Shown in pieces: positions 54,045 through 62,811 of a stretch of 64,000 nucleotides of DNA; the first letter of the stretch is position 1; the number at the start of each line of letters is the position of its first letter. This stretch comes from Nonomuraea wenchangensis (GTDB lineage: Bacteria; Actinomycetota; Actinomycetes; Streptosporangiales; Streptosporangiaceae). The stretch lies in the NCBI RefSeq assembly GCF_900111685.1, contig NZ_FOHX01000003.1, positions 124,001-188,000 on the forward strand, given 5' to 3'. Both the position numbers and the translations under genes were made by a program. The notes beneath the pieces were generated by a model that was not told where the DNA came from, did no database searches, and saw nothing but the letters and a program-made list of their open reading frames with translations.

Positions 54045-57000
54045 TCAGCGAGGCCGCGCCTTGGACAGCCAGTAGAGCTCCCGCGCGATGGCGCCTGGCG
54101 ACTGCTCCGGGGTGGCGTTGAACTGGTCGATGTTGAACAGCGGGCCATCGCCGCCGCGCGTCGCCCCCTGCATGGACTGCCACTGCTGATCCGTCAGCAC
54201 CGGCTCAGGCGAGCCCGTCCCGTTGTAGACCAGGCTGTGACCGGTCGGCAGGTAGCCGCCCGAGTCGTACTCCGTGGGCGGGACGCCGATCACCTGAGCA
54301 GCGCGGGCGGCCACCTCGCGCACCTTCAGCCCGGTCTGCGGCGCCTCGACGATCGTGTTGGGACCCGAATACATCCACACATGGCCCGGATGCGGGAAAC
54401 CAAGCGCACCTGGCACAGGCGCACTGATGGGCTTGACCCATCCCATCTGCTGCTGGCTGGTCCGGGGGATGTCGGACCGGCCGGCGGCCTGCCATGCGCG
54501 CATGGTCAGGCCCGAGCAGTCGAAGGTGTTCGGACCGGTCGCGCCGAACTCGTAGTCCTTGCCAATCTGTGCCCGCGCGAACGCGAGCGCCTTGGCCGCG
54601 CCTGGCCCGCCCTGCTTCGCCTCCTCGGCGGTCAGGAAGTCGATCACGCCCTTCACGAGCACCTTGGGCACGTTGACGAGCATCTGCGCGAACGGGTTGT
54701 CGCCCATCGCCGCTGATGCCCGATCCAGGATCGGGTTCAGGATCTTCTCCGCGCCGAGCTTCACGCCCTGCGCGAGGATGTCGCCGACGATGCCGCCGCC
54801 GGCGAACGCGCCCATAAACCGCTGCACCCCGGACACGCCGCCGCGGCGAGCAGCCGCATTGGCCTGGTGCACGTAGTCGGATCCGACCGCCCGCGTCCAC
54901 TCCGGACGCATGATGGCCTCGCCACCGCTGACGGCTGCCACTCCGACGTCACGGCCAGGCGTGTAGCCGGGGTAGATGCCGCCCTTGGCGAACCCGGAGA
55001 ACTTGAGCTCCGGCAGTTCGGACAGCTTCAACGCCTTCGCCACCGCGTTCCACACGGCACGGATGCCGTTGTTGTAGACGGTGTTGACCATGAACTCGAC
55101 CGGCTTGGCCGCGATCGACTTCAGGCTGTCCCAGAACTTTCCGATCAGCTCGACCCCGGACTTGAAACCCTTCGGCAGGGTGTCGGTCACAAAAGTCCAC
55201 AGCGCCTTCACCGCGGGCTGGATGACGTTCTCCCAGGCAACCTTGATGCCCTTGCCGATCGCATCCCAGGCAGGCTTAATGACCTTTTCCCACAGCCACG
55301 TGATTGCAGGTCCGAGGATGGTCTGCCAGTACAGGACCAACGCGGCGACGGCAGGCTTGATGATGTTGTTCCAGGCGAACTTGACAGCCGCCGAGATGCC
55401 ATCCCATGCGGGCTTGACGATGTTGTTCCACAGCCACGTGATCACCGGGCCGAGGACCTTCTGCCAGTACAGCACCAGCGCCGCCACGGCAGGCTTGACG
55501 ATGTTCTGCCACGCCCACTGAATCGCGGTGCTGATCGCGTCCCACGCGGGCTTGACGACGTTCTCGTACAACCAGGTGATGACCGGCCCCAGAATCGTCT
55601 GCCAGTACAGCACCAGCGCGGCGATTGCGGGCTGGATGATGTTCGTCCATGCCCACTCGATCGCTGCGGCGATGCCGTCCCACGCGGGCTTGAGCACGTT
55701 CTGCCAGAGCCATGTCGCCGCCGGAGCGATGACGTTCTGCCACAGCCAGACCAGCCCGTTGAAGACCGGCTGCAGCACGTTCGTCCACAGCCACTGGGCC
55801 GCTACGCCGATCGCCTTAAACGCGGCATCCACGATCGACCGGAACGTCTCGCTGTTCTGGTAGGCGTAGGTGAGTCCGGCGACGAGCAGCCCGATCGCAG
55901 TGATGATCAGCCCGATGGGGTTCTTCGACAGAACCACGTTCAGCACTCGCTGAGCGATCGCCCACGCCTTGACGCCGAGCACGATCCCGCCGATTGCTAG
56001 GGCAATGGCCTGGATGGCGGACGGGCTGAGCTTGCCGATCCACCCGACCAGGGCCGACAGCCCGGACAAGGCGGCGGAGCCGAACGGGGCCAGAGCAGAG
56101 ATGATGTTGCCGATCGCCGAGCCGATGTTCTTGAACAGCTCGACGACCTTCGGGATGTTCGCCTGCGCGAAGCTGATGAACTTCTGGAAGCCGGGGTTGG
56201 ACTGCAGGTTCTTGCCCCAGGTGGCGAACGCGGAGGTGGCCTTCTCGATGCCGCCCACCACCGTGCCGGAGAACGGCAGGAACGCCCGGATAATCCCTGC
56301 GATGCCCTCGATGACGTTGCCGAATGACTTCCCGAGCCCCTCAACCACGCCGGGCGCCTGCTTGCTGAGCTGGTCGAAGAAGTCCTTCCAGAACGGGCCG
56401 CCGAGCGCCTTGCGGGCGGAGTCCTCCAGCCCGACCAGCGAGTCGGCGGTCCCCTTGATCAGCGGAGTGAGCGGCTTGAACAGCGACTCGATGACCTTCA
56501 GACCGCCCGTGATGACCGGCAGCACCGACGTGCCGAGGTCCTTCTGGAACCGCTCGTATGACTCCTTGAACGCCTTGATCGACTGAGCTGCAGCCTGCTC
56601 CGCCGGCGACAGGTCGGCCGTCTTCTGTGCGGCGGTAGCTTGGGTGGCGGAAGCGCGAGCCGCCTGCTTGGCGGCCTGCTTTGCCTGCTCTGCACGGATT
56701 TTCTCCTGCAGCTTGGCGATCTTCTGGTCGCGCTTGACCCGCTCCAGAGCCGCCTTCGCGTCGTCGACCCGGTCCTCGGCGTCTCGGACGGCCTTGCGGG
56801 CGTCGGCGACCCGCTTGGCCGCCTCCTCGCCCGCCTTGCCCGCCTCCTCGTAAGCCTTGGCCAGGTCCCGCTCGGCGTCGATCACGCGGCGGTTCGCCGC
56901 CTCGACCTGCTCCTTCGCCGAGACCACGCGGTCGTTGCCTTCGACGCCCTTGGCTTGCTCTTCGTTGAGCCGCTCCTGCTCGGCCTTCAGCTCCTCGACC

Positions 57001-58127
57001 CGGAGCTGGGTGCGCTCGTAGGCGATCGACGCGCGTTCGATCTCGTCCGCGTTGCCGCTCCTGCGGGCCTTCGCCAGATCGGCTTCGGCCTCCTTCAGGT
57101 CGAGCGCCGCCTGCCGCTGATCCAGCGCGTTACCCCGCAGCGTGCGGGCCACATCCTGCAGGTGCTTGATCGCCTCGGCACGGGCCCGATTCAGGTCCTC
57201 CTGCGCTCGCAGCGCCTGCCGTTGAGCATCGGCCAGCGACCGTTCCGCAGACGTCGCGCGCTGAGCCGCGGAAACCTGCGCCTGCGCCGCAGCCTGGACC
57301 GCCGACTTCAGCCGATCCTTGGCTTGCGAGACGCCGGCCACGGCGTCCTTGACCCGGTCCTGAGCCTGCCGGAGCTGGTCGGCGGCGTTCGCCGCCTGTA
57401 GCTGGGCGATCTGAGCCTGAGCCTGCTCGATCACCAGGTTCCGGGTCGCCCCGGCAGCGTTCGACAGGCCGCGTGCGGCGCTGTTCGCCGCCGTTTCCTG
57501 CGCCTTCAACGCCTCGTTAATCCGTGACAGCGACGGGATCGCGACAGCCGACAGCGCCGCTATGCCCACGCCAGCAGTCACCGCTGCCCCGGCCAGCCCG
57601 GCGGCGCCCAGCCCGACCGCCGCAGCCGCAGGTAGTGCCGCCAGAGCCGCAGACACTGCGGCGATCCCGGCCAGCGCCCCCGCCACATCGGCGTCAACTT
57701 GGACGTGGGCAGTGCGGCCATCCACCCGCGAGACAGAAGCGTCGGTCGCCGCCATTCCCGCCTGGGCGCCGGCAGTGTCCACATCGACCCGCACATCGGC
57801 GCGGCGGCCATCCAGCCGCGACACTGTGCCGTCCAGTGCGGCCATCGCAGCCTGAGCCGCCCCTGTGTCCGCTTGCGCGCCGATCCGCACCTGCTGGCCG
57901 GAAGTCCGCTGGGCCTCTCGGGACAGCTCTTGGACGGCGGCTCGGGCGCGCGTTGTGTCCGCCGAGACCGGGATGTCGATCCGCTGCATCTGTGCAGCAA
58001 TGGACTGCTGCATCTCCCGCCCGACCTTGGCCGCGGCGGGAACGAGTTGCCTGCGTAGCGAATTGATGATCCCGGATGCATCCGGCACAACTGGGACGAC
58101 AACCTCGCCAGCCTGGAACTCGGCCAC
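54045..58127 (-). CDS. Tape measure protein with W-rich repeats and NlpC/P60 hydrolase
   Basis: 1,360 residues. The N-terminal region is partly repeated (AQADTGAAQAAMAALDG-like units near 80-130), then hydrophobic. A coiled coil runs at about 240-500 (KLEKEKERAE-like heptads of Ala, Glu, Lys, Arg). Membrane-like helices lie at about 680-780. Four to five repeats of about 48 residues follow (about 790-980; VLYWQTILGPVITWLW and KPAWDAI per unit). A C-terminal NlpC/P60 domain with FDCSGL (Cys) and HPGHVWMY (His) lies at about 1170-1285. Tape measures set tail length, and the hydrolase probably opens peptidoglycan on DNA entry. GTG 58127. Confidence 0.88.
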   Translation of the reverse strand: MAEFQAGEVVVPVVPDASGIINSLRRQLVPAAAKVGREMQQSIAAQMQRIDIPVSADTTRARAAVQELSREAQRTSGQQVRIGAQADTGAAQAAMAALDGTVSRLDGRRADVRVDVDTAGAQAGMAATDASVSRVDGRTAHVQVDADVAGALAGIAAVSAALAALPAAAAVGLGAAGLAGAAVTAGVGIAALSAVAIPSLSRINEALKAQETAANSAARGLSNAAGATRNLVIEQAQAQIAQLQAANAADQLRQAQDRVKDAVAGVSQAKDRLKSAVQAAAQAQVSAAQRATSAERSLADAQRQALRAQEDLNRARAEAIKHLQDVARTLRGNALDQRQAALDLKEAEADLAKARRSGNADEIERASIAYERTQLRVEELKAEQERLNEEQAKGVEGNDRVVSAKEQVEAANRRVIDAERDLAKAYEEAGKAGEEAAKRVADARKAVRDAEDRVDDAKAALERVKRDQKIAKLQEKIRAEQAKQAAKQAARASATQATAAQKTADLSPAEQAAAQSIKAFKESYERFQKDLGTSVLPVITGGLKVIESLFKPLTPLIKGTADSLVGLEDSARKALGGPFWKDFFDQLSKQAPGVVEGLGKSFGNVIEGIAGIIRAFLPFSGTVVGGIEKATSAFATWGKNLQSNPGFQKFISFAQANIPKVVELFKNIGSAIGNIISALAPFGSAALSGLSALVGWIGKLSPSAIQAIALAIGGIVLGVKAWAIAQRVLNVVLSKNPIGLIITAIGLLVAGLTYAYQNSETFRSIVDAAFKAIGVAAQWLWTNVLQPVFNGLVWLWQNVIAPAATWLWQNVLKPAWDGIAAAIEWAWTNIIQPAIAALVLYWQTILGPVITWLYENVVKPAWDAISTAIQWAWQNIVKPAVAALVLYWQKVLGPVITWLWNNIVKPAWDGISAAVKFAWNNIIKPAVAALVLYWQTILGPAITWLWEKVIKPAWDAIGKGIKVAWENVIQPAVKALWTFVTDTLPKGFKSGVELIGKFWDSLKSIAAKPVEFMVNTVYNNGIRAVWNAVAKALKLSELPELKFSGFAKGGIYPGYTPGRDVGVAAVSGGEAIMRPEWTRAVGSDYVHQANAAARRGGVSGVQRFMGAFAGGGIVGDILAQGVKLGAEKILNPILDRASAAMGDNPFAQMLVNVPKVLVKGVIDFLTAEEAKQGGPGAAKALAFARAQIGKDYEFGATGPNTFDCSGLTMRAWQAAGRSDIPRTSQQQMGWVKPISAPVPGALGFPHPGHVWMYSGPNTIVEAPQTGLKVREVAARAAQVIGVPPTEYDSGGYLPTGHSLVYNGTGSPEPVLTDQQWQSMQGATRGGDGPLFNIDQFNATPEQSPGAIARELYWLSKARPR

Positions 58128-58169
58128 GACTCACCCCCGGAAGGTTGCGGATGGGGCCGCGGCCGGCCG

Positions 58170-59008
58170 TTAGGAGTTGCGCGGCAGGTGAGTGACCTGG
58201 CCGGGTTTCGTTTGCTGCCAAGAGCCGGTGAGGGGTGCGCCGCGGATGCGAGCCAGTACCGCTTCCTGCTGTTGCAGCGTGAGTGGCTTGCGGCTCTTGC
58301 CGCCCTTCGGTTTGACGCCTGGCCTCGGGACCGGGTCAGGGGGCTTGGATCTGCCCTTGCCCCCGTTGGCGATCACAGTGACGTGGACCAGCCAGCGCAC
58401 CGAGTCGATCAGTGACGCGAGAAGCATCTCCGCCTGTGACCACTGCCCCTGCGAGGGGTCCGCCGACTTGCTGGCCTGCGACAGTTCGGAATCGCCCATC
58501 TGGTTACGCAAAGCCGTCTTGGTGGCGGACTCGGGCGGCAGCCCGCGGATCAGCACGCCGAGCAGCCGCCATGTCAGCCGCGATCGCCCACCGCCCGGCC
58601 TTTTCAGGTCCCGAAGGTCAACCTGGTAGCGGAGCCACAGGTCGCCCTCTACCGCCTCCGAGTGCTCTTTGAGGAGCGCGCGGAGGCTTTGGACCCCCCC
58701 GGGGTGACTCCGTAATGCTCCTGGCAGGCTTCGAGCAGCTTGTTCAGTTTGCGGGTCGGCACCTCATGTGCAGCGAACCGCTCGAAATCGTCGCCGAGCA
58801 GCGCCGCCACGTACGTGAGCAGCCAGTCCGGGGCGCTGGTGTCCGCCAGCGCCTGCCAGTCGATGTCCTCGGGCGCGAGCATCGTGAACACTTCGCCGCC
58901 GAGGGTGAATGTGAACGGCTCCTGCGTGGCCTCGTTCTCGACAGCGTCAAGGTCGAAGTGCGACACGGGCTCTCCGGACTGGGTGATCAGCTTGGGGGTT
59001 GCCATCAT
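58170..59008 (-). CDS. Tail assembly chaperone GT fusion made by -1 frameshift
   Basis: The zero frame from ATG 59008 shifts by -1 at the G7 run 58700-58694 and continues to the stop at 58170, giving about 279 residues. After the shift the sequence reads VQSLRALLKEHSEAVEGDLWLRYQVDLRD, then LTWRLLGVLIRGLPPESATKTALRNQMGD and a basic tail. This is a well-formed continuation of the chaperone, as in lambda gpGT and many siphophages. The product would bind the tape measure during tail assembly. There is no good start for the downstream frame alone. Confidence 0.82.
58649..59008 (-). CDS. Tail assembly chaperone, short form (gpG-like)
   Basis: The 119-residue product lies between the major tail protein and the tape measure, as expected for gpG. 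The segment FTLGGEVFTMLAPEDIDWQALAD is followed by WLLTYVAALLGDDFERF. The stop comes after a basic Ser/Arg tail, and the slippery heptamer lies 15 codons before it. ATG 59008 overlaps the upstream stop (TGATG); a second ATG is at 59005. Confidence 0.85.
   Translation of the reverse strand: MMATPKLITQSGEPVSHFDLDAVENEATQEPFTFTLGGEVFTMLAPEDIDWQALADTSAPDWLLTYVAALLGDDFERFAAHEVPTRKLNKLLEACQEHYGVTPGGSKASARSSKSTRRR
58694..58700 (-). other. Slippery heptamer G GGG GGG for programmed -1 frameshift
   Basis: On the minus strand the run is ccG-GGG-GGG-tcc, exactly in X-XXY-YYZ phase relative to the zero frame. The -1 frame stays open from here to the chaperone fusion stop. Confidence 0.78.
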
Positions 59009-59592
59009 CAGGAGCTGACCTCGTCCACCTCGGGTGCCAGGTAGGCGTGGTAGACCAGGTTGCCCGAGGCGTCCGGGTAGGTGGAGATGGTCCACTCGTA
59101 GCCGGCCATCTCGCCCTGGGCGTAGGTAACCTCGGACCGCTCCGTGATCTCGCCTTCGGGGATGAAGAACCGCTCCCAGACGTCGCCGTCGTACACGTCG
59201 AAAATCCACGCGCGTCGGTCCGGCATGGAGACGCCGCTCTCGGCGAAGGTCACCACGCCGTCGACGTCCGGCACCAGCTCCGCCACGGCGATCTTGTACT
59301 GGAGGCTCTTGACGATCGGCCTGTTCGTCTCCCACGCCGTGAAGCTGAAGGTCCTCACCGAGGAGGTGGTGACGGTACGGAACGGCGAGTTCAGGCCCCA
59401 CGGCGTGAAGCTTTCGCTGTCCTCGTCCACACCATTGGTGAGACCGTCATCGCTGATGGCGCCGATCGGGAGCCACAGGCCGCTCGGCGTCTCCGCCGGG
59501 TCGGTCGGCTGCGCGGTGCCGAGCGGAGCCACCCAGGCCCCGCCGTTGGAGCCGACGAGCGCGAGGTCGTCGGCGCGAACAATGGTTGCCAT
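59008..59592 (-). CDS. Major tail protein
   Basis: The 194-residue product has a compact beta-rich pattern: LALVGSNGGAWVAPLGTAQPTDP, FTPWGLNSPFRTVTTSSVRTFSFTAWETNRPIV and a late YEWTISTYPDASGNLVYHAYLAPEV. These are typical of actinophage major tail (tube) proteins. It lies directly before the tail chaperones, the canonical place. ATG 59592 with GGAG. A terminator just upstream (59629-59656) separates it from the head-tail connector genes, so it probably has its own promoter. Confidence 0.75.
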   Translation of the reverse strand: MATIVRADDLALVGSNGGAWVAPLGTAQPTDPAETPSGLWLPIGAISDDGLTNGVDEDSESFTPWGLNSPFRTVTTSSVRTFSFTAWETNRPIVKSLQYKIAVAELVPDVDGVVTFAESGVSMPDRRAWIFDVYDGDVWERFFIPEGEITERSEVTYAQGEMAGYEWTISTYPDASGNLVYHAYLAPEVDEVSS

Positions 59593-59628
59593 TGGTGATC
59601 TCCTGATCTCCCAGGTAGGGCATGCGAA

Positions 59629-59656
59629 AGCCCTCGGACAGGCAGGTCCGAGGGCT
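59629..59656 (-). terminator. Terminator/attenuator between head-connector and tail genes
   Basis: agccctcgga (59629-59638) pairs perfectly with tccgagggct (59647-59656), 8-nt loop, 14 bp past the stop of the gene at 59670. Confidence 0.75.
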
Positions 59657-59669
59657 GAAGTGGATGCGG

Positions 59670-60047
59670 TTAGGCGGGGTGGATCACGAATGCGTAAGTG
59701 GCCTCGTAGCGGCGCAGCGCGGGGTTGTCGTACGGCACCTTGTGCGGGCCAGTCCGGGTCTCCACCCGCGAGAAGACGGCGCCGCCTGTCGTGGCCCCCC
59801 ACAACTGCGTGTGGAGCGCCTCCTGTACCTGCAGCGCCAGGTCGCTGGCAGCCGGGCCCGTAGCGGCGAAGGCGGAGATGTCCACGGTGGGCTGGTCGCG
59901 GCGGAATCCGTCGTAGGGGCCGCCGAGCCGAACCACCTGCAGCCAAGGCAGCCGATCATCCAAGTCAGACGGAGTTTCGGTGGAAGCGTGCACGCCGGCG
60001 ACGTTGTTCTCCAGCCAGGCGACCAACGCCGCCTCTACGTCGATCAT
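59670..60047 (-). CDS. Tail terminator / completion protein
   Basis: The 125-residue product is the expected size and order for the tail terminator (between the HK97 gp10-like gene and the major tail protein). It begins IDVEAALVAWLENNVAGVHASTETP and has VVRLGGPYDGFRRDQPTVDISAFA and ALQVQEALHTQLWG. These features resemble the DUF3168/gp-U-like fold. ATG 60047 overlaps the previous stop (ATGA). Confidence 0.68.
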   Translation of the reverse strand: MIDVEAALVAWLENNVAGVHASTETPSDLDDRLPWLQVVRLGGPYDGFRRDQPTVDISAFAATGPAASDLALQVQEALHTQLWGATTGGAVFSRVETRTGPHKVPYDNPALRRYEATYAFVIHPA

Positions 60048-60349
60048 TCGGCGCCTGCCGCTCTGCCCATCACCCGGTAGCGGGGCGTGCGGGAGGAACC
60101 CCACTCGACGTAGGGAGCTGCTTCATCATCGTTGATGACCTTGGACACAGCGCGGGGCTTCGGGCCCGGCCGAATGCCCGTCTCGATCCGGAAGCTCGAC
60201 TTGTATGAGCCAGTGTCCTCGGGCGCGTTAGCGATGCAGCGGTCCTGTACCGCCCTGGCCCGCCGCTCCATCTCGGCCTGCATCTGCCTGGAGGTAAGGA
60301 TCTTGCCGATGCCCTTGCGGTTGGCCTTGAATCGGGCCCGCTGAGCCAT
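60044..60349 (-). CDS. HK97 gp10-like head-tail connector protein
   Basis: The 101-residue product is basic and helical at the start (QRARFKANRKGIGKILTSRQMQAEMERRARAVQDRCIANAPEDTGSYKSSF). It ends in the beta-strand segment YVEWGSSRTPRYRVMGRA. The APEDTGSYKSSF segment is the signature of gp10-like proteins. ATG 60349 with GAGGGGG. Longer upstream frames lack a ribosome site and cross into a divergent promoter region. Confidence 0.78.
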   Translation of the reverse strand: MAQRARFKANRKGIGKILTSRQMQAEMERRARAVQDRCIANAPEDTGSYKSSFRIETGIRPGPKPRAVSKVINDDEAAPYVEWGSSRTPRYRVMGRAAGAE

Positions 60350-60415
60350 TCGCGCCCCCTCACGCGTCAAGGTGCGGTACGAAAGCGTTCTCGGGGCCAA
60401 GGAGAGGAGAGGCGT

Positions 60416-60970
60416 GTGCGCGTACAGGGGCACTTAGGCGGCTGGGTGGAGTTCGATGGCCAGTTCGTCACCATCGGTCATGGAGGGCTGGCGCGTTTCG
60501 CCGTCGGCAACGCCGACAAGCGGATCCACATCAGCCAGGTAGCGTCCGTGCAGATCAAACCGGCAGGGCTGATCAACAACGGGTTCATCCAGTTCGGCAT
60601 CCCCGGCGGAGTGGAGCGGCGTGGCCAGTTCGGCCGGCAGACCGTCGACGCCGTCAACGACGAGAACAGCGTCGTGTTCCGCCGCGGCCAGCAACCCCAA
60701 TTCGAGGCGCTGGCCCGCGCCATCGAGCACGAGATCGCCCGACTCCACATGCCTCGACCGGCGCAGCAGTCGAGCGTGGCCGACCAGATCGTACAGTTGT
60801 GGCAACTCGTGCAGGCTGGGGCGATAACCCGGGAGGAGTTCGAGCAGCAGAAAGCACAGATCCTCGGACACGCTCCCCCGCCGAGCCCGCAAGGACCGCC
60901 CAGGCAGCACCGACACATCAACCCCGGACACGCTCAAGGCGGACTTCCACCCCAGCACGGGTACCGGTGA
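60416..60970 (+). CDS. DUF4429-SHOCT domain protein, reverse-oriented moron gene
   Basis: 184 residues. The DUF4429-like domain is VEFDGQFVTIGHGGLARFAVGNADKRIHISQVASVQIKPAG and onward to about residue 105. A SHOCT helix pair follows at about 118-150 (ADQIVQLWQLVQAGAITREEFEQQKAQIL), then a Pro/Gln-rich tail. DUF4429 and SHOCT occur together in many actinobacterial cytosolic or membrane-associated proteins of unknown role. This gene opposes the late operon, has its own AGGAGAGGAG site before GTG 60416, and overlaps the neighbouring connector gene by 53 bp at its end. Confidence 0.78.
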   Translation: MRVQGHLGGWVEFDGQFVTIGHGGLARFAVGNADKRIHISQVASVQIKPAGLINNGFIQFGIPGGVERRGQFGRQTVDAVNDENSVVFRRGQQPQFEALARAIEHEIARLHMPRPAQQSSVADQIVQLWQLVQAGAITREEFEQQKAQILGHAPPPSPQGPPRQHRHINPGHAQGGLPPQHGYR

Positions 60971-61256
60971 GCGGGCTCCGCCACGACGACGGCAACCCCT
61001 GCACCTCGTAGACCAGGCCGCGGGCCCGGACCTGGTCTGTGGAGCGAACCTCGGTGCCGTACGGGGCCAGCACGGTGAGGCGCTCGCTCGTCTGGTCCTG
61101 TCCATGGGTCTCCTCGGTGGAGCCGGTCGGCCACACCGCGCACCCCTCGACGGGGAGTTCGGCCACAGTCCAGACGGGGTTGCCGTGGCTATCCCGGCCC
61201 GACTGTGTGCGGCGCAGCAGCACGACGGTCTCCCCTGCGGGCAAAGGCGGCGGCAT
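60918..61256 (-). CDS. Head-tail stopper/connector protein
   Basis: The 112-residue product has the beta-rich pattern of head-closure proteins (VVLLRRTQSGRDSHGNPVWTVAELPVEGCAVWP, then a central ERLTVLAPYGTEVRSTDQVRARGLVYEVQG). This resembles the HK97 gp7/SPP1 gp16 class. ATG 61256 lies 4 bp after the previous stop. Its 3' end runs antisense to the DUF4429 gene for 53 bp. Confidence 0.65.
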   Translation of the reverse strand: MPPPLPAGETVVLLRRTQSGRDSHGNPVWTVAELPVEGCAVWPTGSTEETHGQDQTSERLTVLAPYGTEVRSTDQVRARGLVYEVQGLPSSWRSPLTGTRAGVEVRLERVRG

Positions 61257-61260
61257 CCCG

Positions 61261-61659
61261 TCACCACATCTCGTGCCACTGCCGGGCGTCCGCCCAGCCG
61301 TCGCCGTCCATGTCCCATGGCCACGTCGGCGCGGGCGTCGCCTCCGCCGGCGTGGGGTCGATGGTGAACGCGCCGCCCCGCCCGCCGAGCCGCTTCAGCG
61401 CGGCGGTCTCGGCCTTGGTCATGTACAGGCCCGCCTGTGGGCGGGAGACCGTGTAGGGGCCGACCGTCTCGGAGGAGACGGCCTGCGGGTTGGCGTACGC
61501 CCGACCCGCCATCGCGAGCACTACCGCGGACGCGCCATCCGGCAGAGGCTTGACGACGGACTCGGCGAGGATGGTCGCCTGCTCGATCAGCAGGTTCGCC
61601 CGGCACTCGTTGATCTCGGACACGTCCAGGTAGAGAGCCAGATCCACGGCGTTGACCAC
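61261..61659 (-). CDS. Head-tail adaptor protein (gp6/gp15-like)
   Basis: The 132-residue product starts with the helical segment NAVDLALYLDVSEINECRANLLIEQATILAES. It has the usual adaptor middle GYAVSSETVGPYTVS-like part (PQAVSSETVGPYTVSRPQ) and a Trp/Pro-rich end. Such proteins join the portal to the tail. GTG 61659 with GGAGG at a spacing of 6. Confidence 0.7.
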   Translation of the reverse strand: MVNAVDLALYLDVSEINECRANLLIEQATILAESVVKPLPDGASAVVLAMAGRAYANPQAVSSETVGPYTVSRPQAGLYMTKAETAALKRLGGRGGAFTIDPTPAEATPAPTWPWDMDGDGWADARQWHEMW

Positions 61660-61671
61660 GACCGACCTCCC

Positions 61672-62811
61672 CTACAGGTTCTCGATGGCCTCGACCCAGG
61701 CGGCGAGATCGCCGGACGGGTCGAGTTCCTTCGACCGCTGCAGGGCCCGCCCGGACGCGGCCGACCACTCCGCAGGGTCGTCGAGCGCCCGCAGGGACGC
61801 CTCCCATGCCTCGACGTCGCCCGCCTCGCAGAAGATCCCCGCGTCTGCGAGGCTTTCCGACAGGCCCGGCGTAGGCGTCGCCATGACAGGGATCCCGGAC
61901 GCGAGCGCCTCGACGCCGACCCGGCCCCACGACTCGACGTGGGACGGCACCAGCAGGACTCGGGTACGGGCGTACACCTGATCCCGCATCTGGTCGCCAG
62001 GAACTTGCCGGATCACCTCGACATTCGGCAGGTCACGCACGATCTGATGACCGTAGGCGCCCTCGACGGCGAGGAACCGATGCTCGGGCAGGCGCGCGGC
62101 GAGCTTCCAGAACAGGTCGCCGCCCTTCTCCCGGTTCAGATTGATCATCGTGATCAGATCGCCGGGAGTGGTCGCGTAGTCGGCGGCGAACACCGGCGGC
62201 CTCACCACCAGCGTCTTCGACGGCTTGAGCCACTTCGGCCGCTCCGCAAACAGCGCCTCGGCCTCCGCCTGCAAGTGCATCGAGTTGTAGACCACCAGCG
62301 CCGTCGACCCAGCCGCGATGTTCTTGAAGATCACCGGAGCCGGATTGTGCGCCAACACCACGAACGGGATCCCGTAGCCGCGCGCCAGCGCGCCAGCGGC
62401 AGGCACGTTCTCATACTGGCTGACCACGACGTCCGCATGCCGCACCGCCGAACCGAAGTCGAGGCGGGCCGCCAGCGGAATAACCATGATCCCGTCCACG
62501 TGGTACGGGTCGCGTGCCTTCCCGTAGCGGGACAGCCACACCTGCACGTCGTGGCCGCGCTCGGCGAGCGGGCGCAGCATGGAGAACAGCGCCCACTCGC
62601 CGCCAGCGTTGTGATGCGGTGGCGCCGAGTGGATGCGGACGACGATCCGCTTCGGCCTGTCGGCCTTCCCCTGAAGGGCAGGCATCTCGGCCGGGCCGGC
62701 AGGTGCCGCGGCCGACGTCTGGACAGGCTCGGCAGCCGGCTTCGGCGGCCTAGCCTGCCGTGGCCGCTTCGGCGGAGGATCGCCCTCCGCCGCCCTGCGA
62801 CGCGGCGGCAT
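61672..62811 (-). CDS. GT4-family glycosyltransferase inside the head operon
   Basis: 379 residues. After a basic, Pro-rich disordered N-terminus (about 50 residues), a GT-B fold is visible. HHNAGGEWALFSMLRPLAERGHDVQVW forms the first strand-helix unit. INLNREKGGDLFWKLAARLPEHRFLAVEGAYG lies at the domain hinge. The nucleotide-sugar signature is VPSHVESWGRVGVEALASGIPVMATPTPGLSE, with the E-x7-E pattern. The donor is unknown. The gene overlaps the capsid stop (TGATG) and is followed by the adaptor, so it is part of the late operon. A virion or host-surface glycan target is plausible. Confidence 0.85.
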   Translation of the reverse strand: MPPRRRAAEGDPPPKRPRQARPPKPAAEPVQTSAAAPAGPAEMPALQGKADRPKRIVVRIHSAPPHHNAGGEWALFSMLRPLAERGHDVQVWLSRYGKARDPYHVDGIMVIPLAARLDFGSAVRHADVVVSQYENVPAAGALARGYGIPFVVLAHNPAPVIFKNIAAGSTALVVYNSMHLQAEAEALFAERPKWLKPSKTLVVRPPVFAADYATTPGDLITMINLNREKGGDLFWKLAARLPEHRFLAVEGAYGHQIVRDLPNVEVIRQVPGDQMRDQVYARTRVLLVPSHVESWGRVGVEALASGIPVMATPTPGLSESLADAGIFCEAGDVEAWEASLRALDDPAEWSAASGRALQRSKELDPSGDLAAWVEAIENL

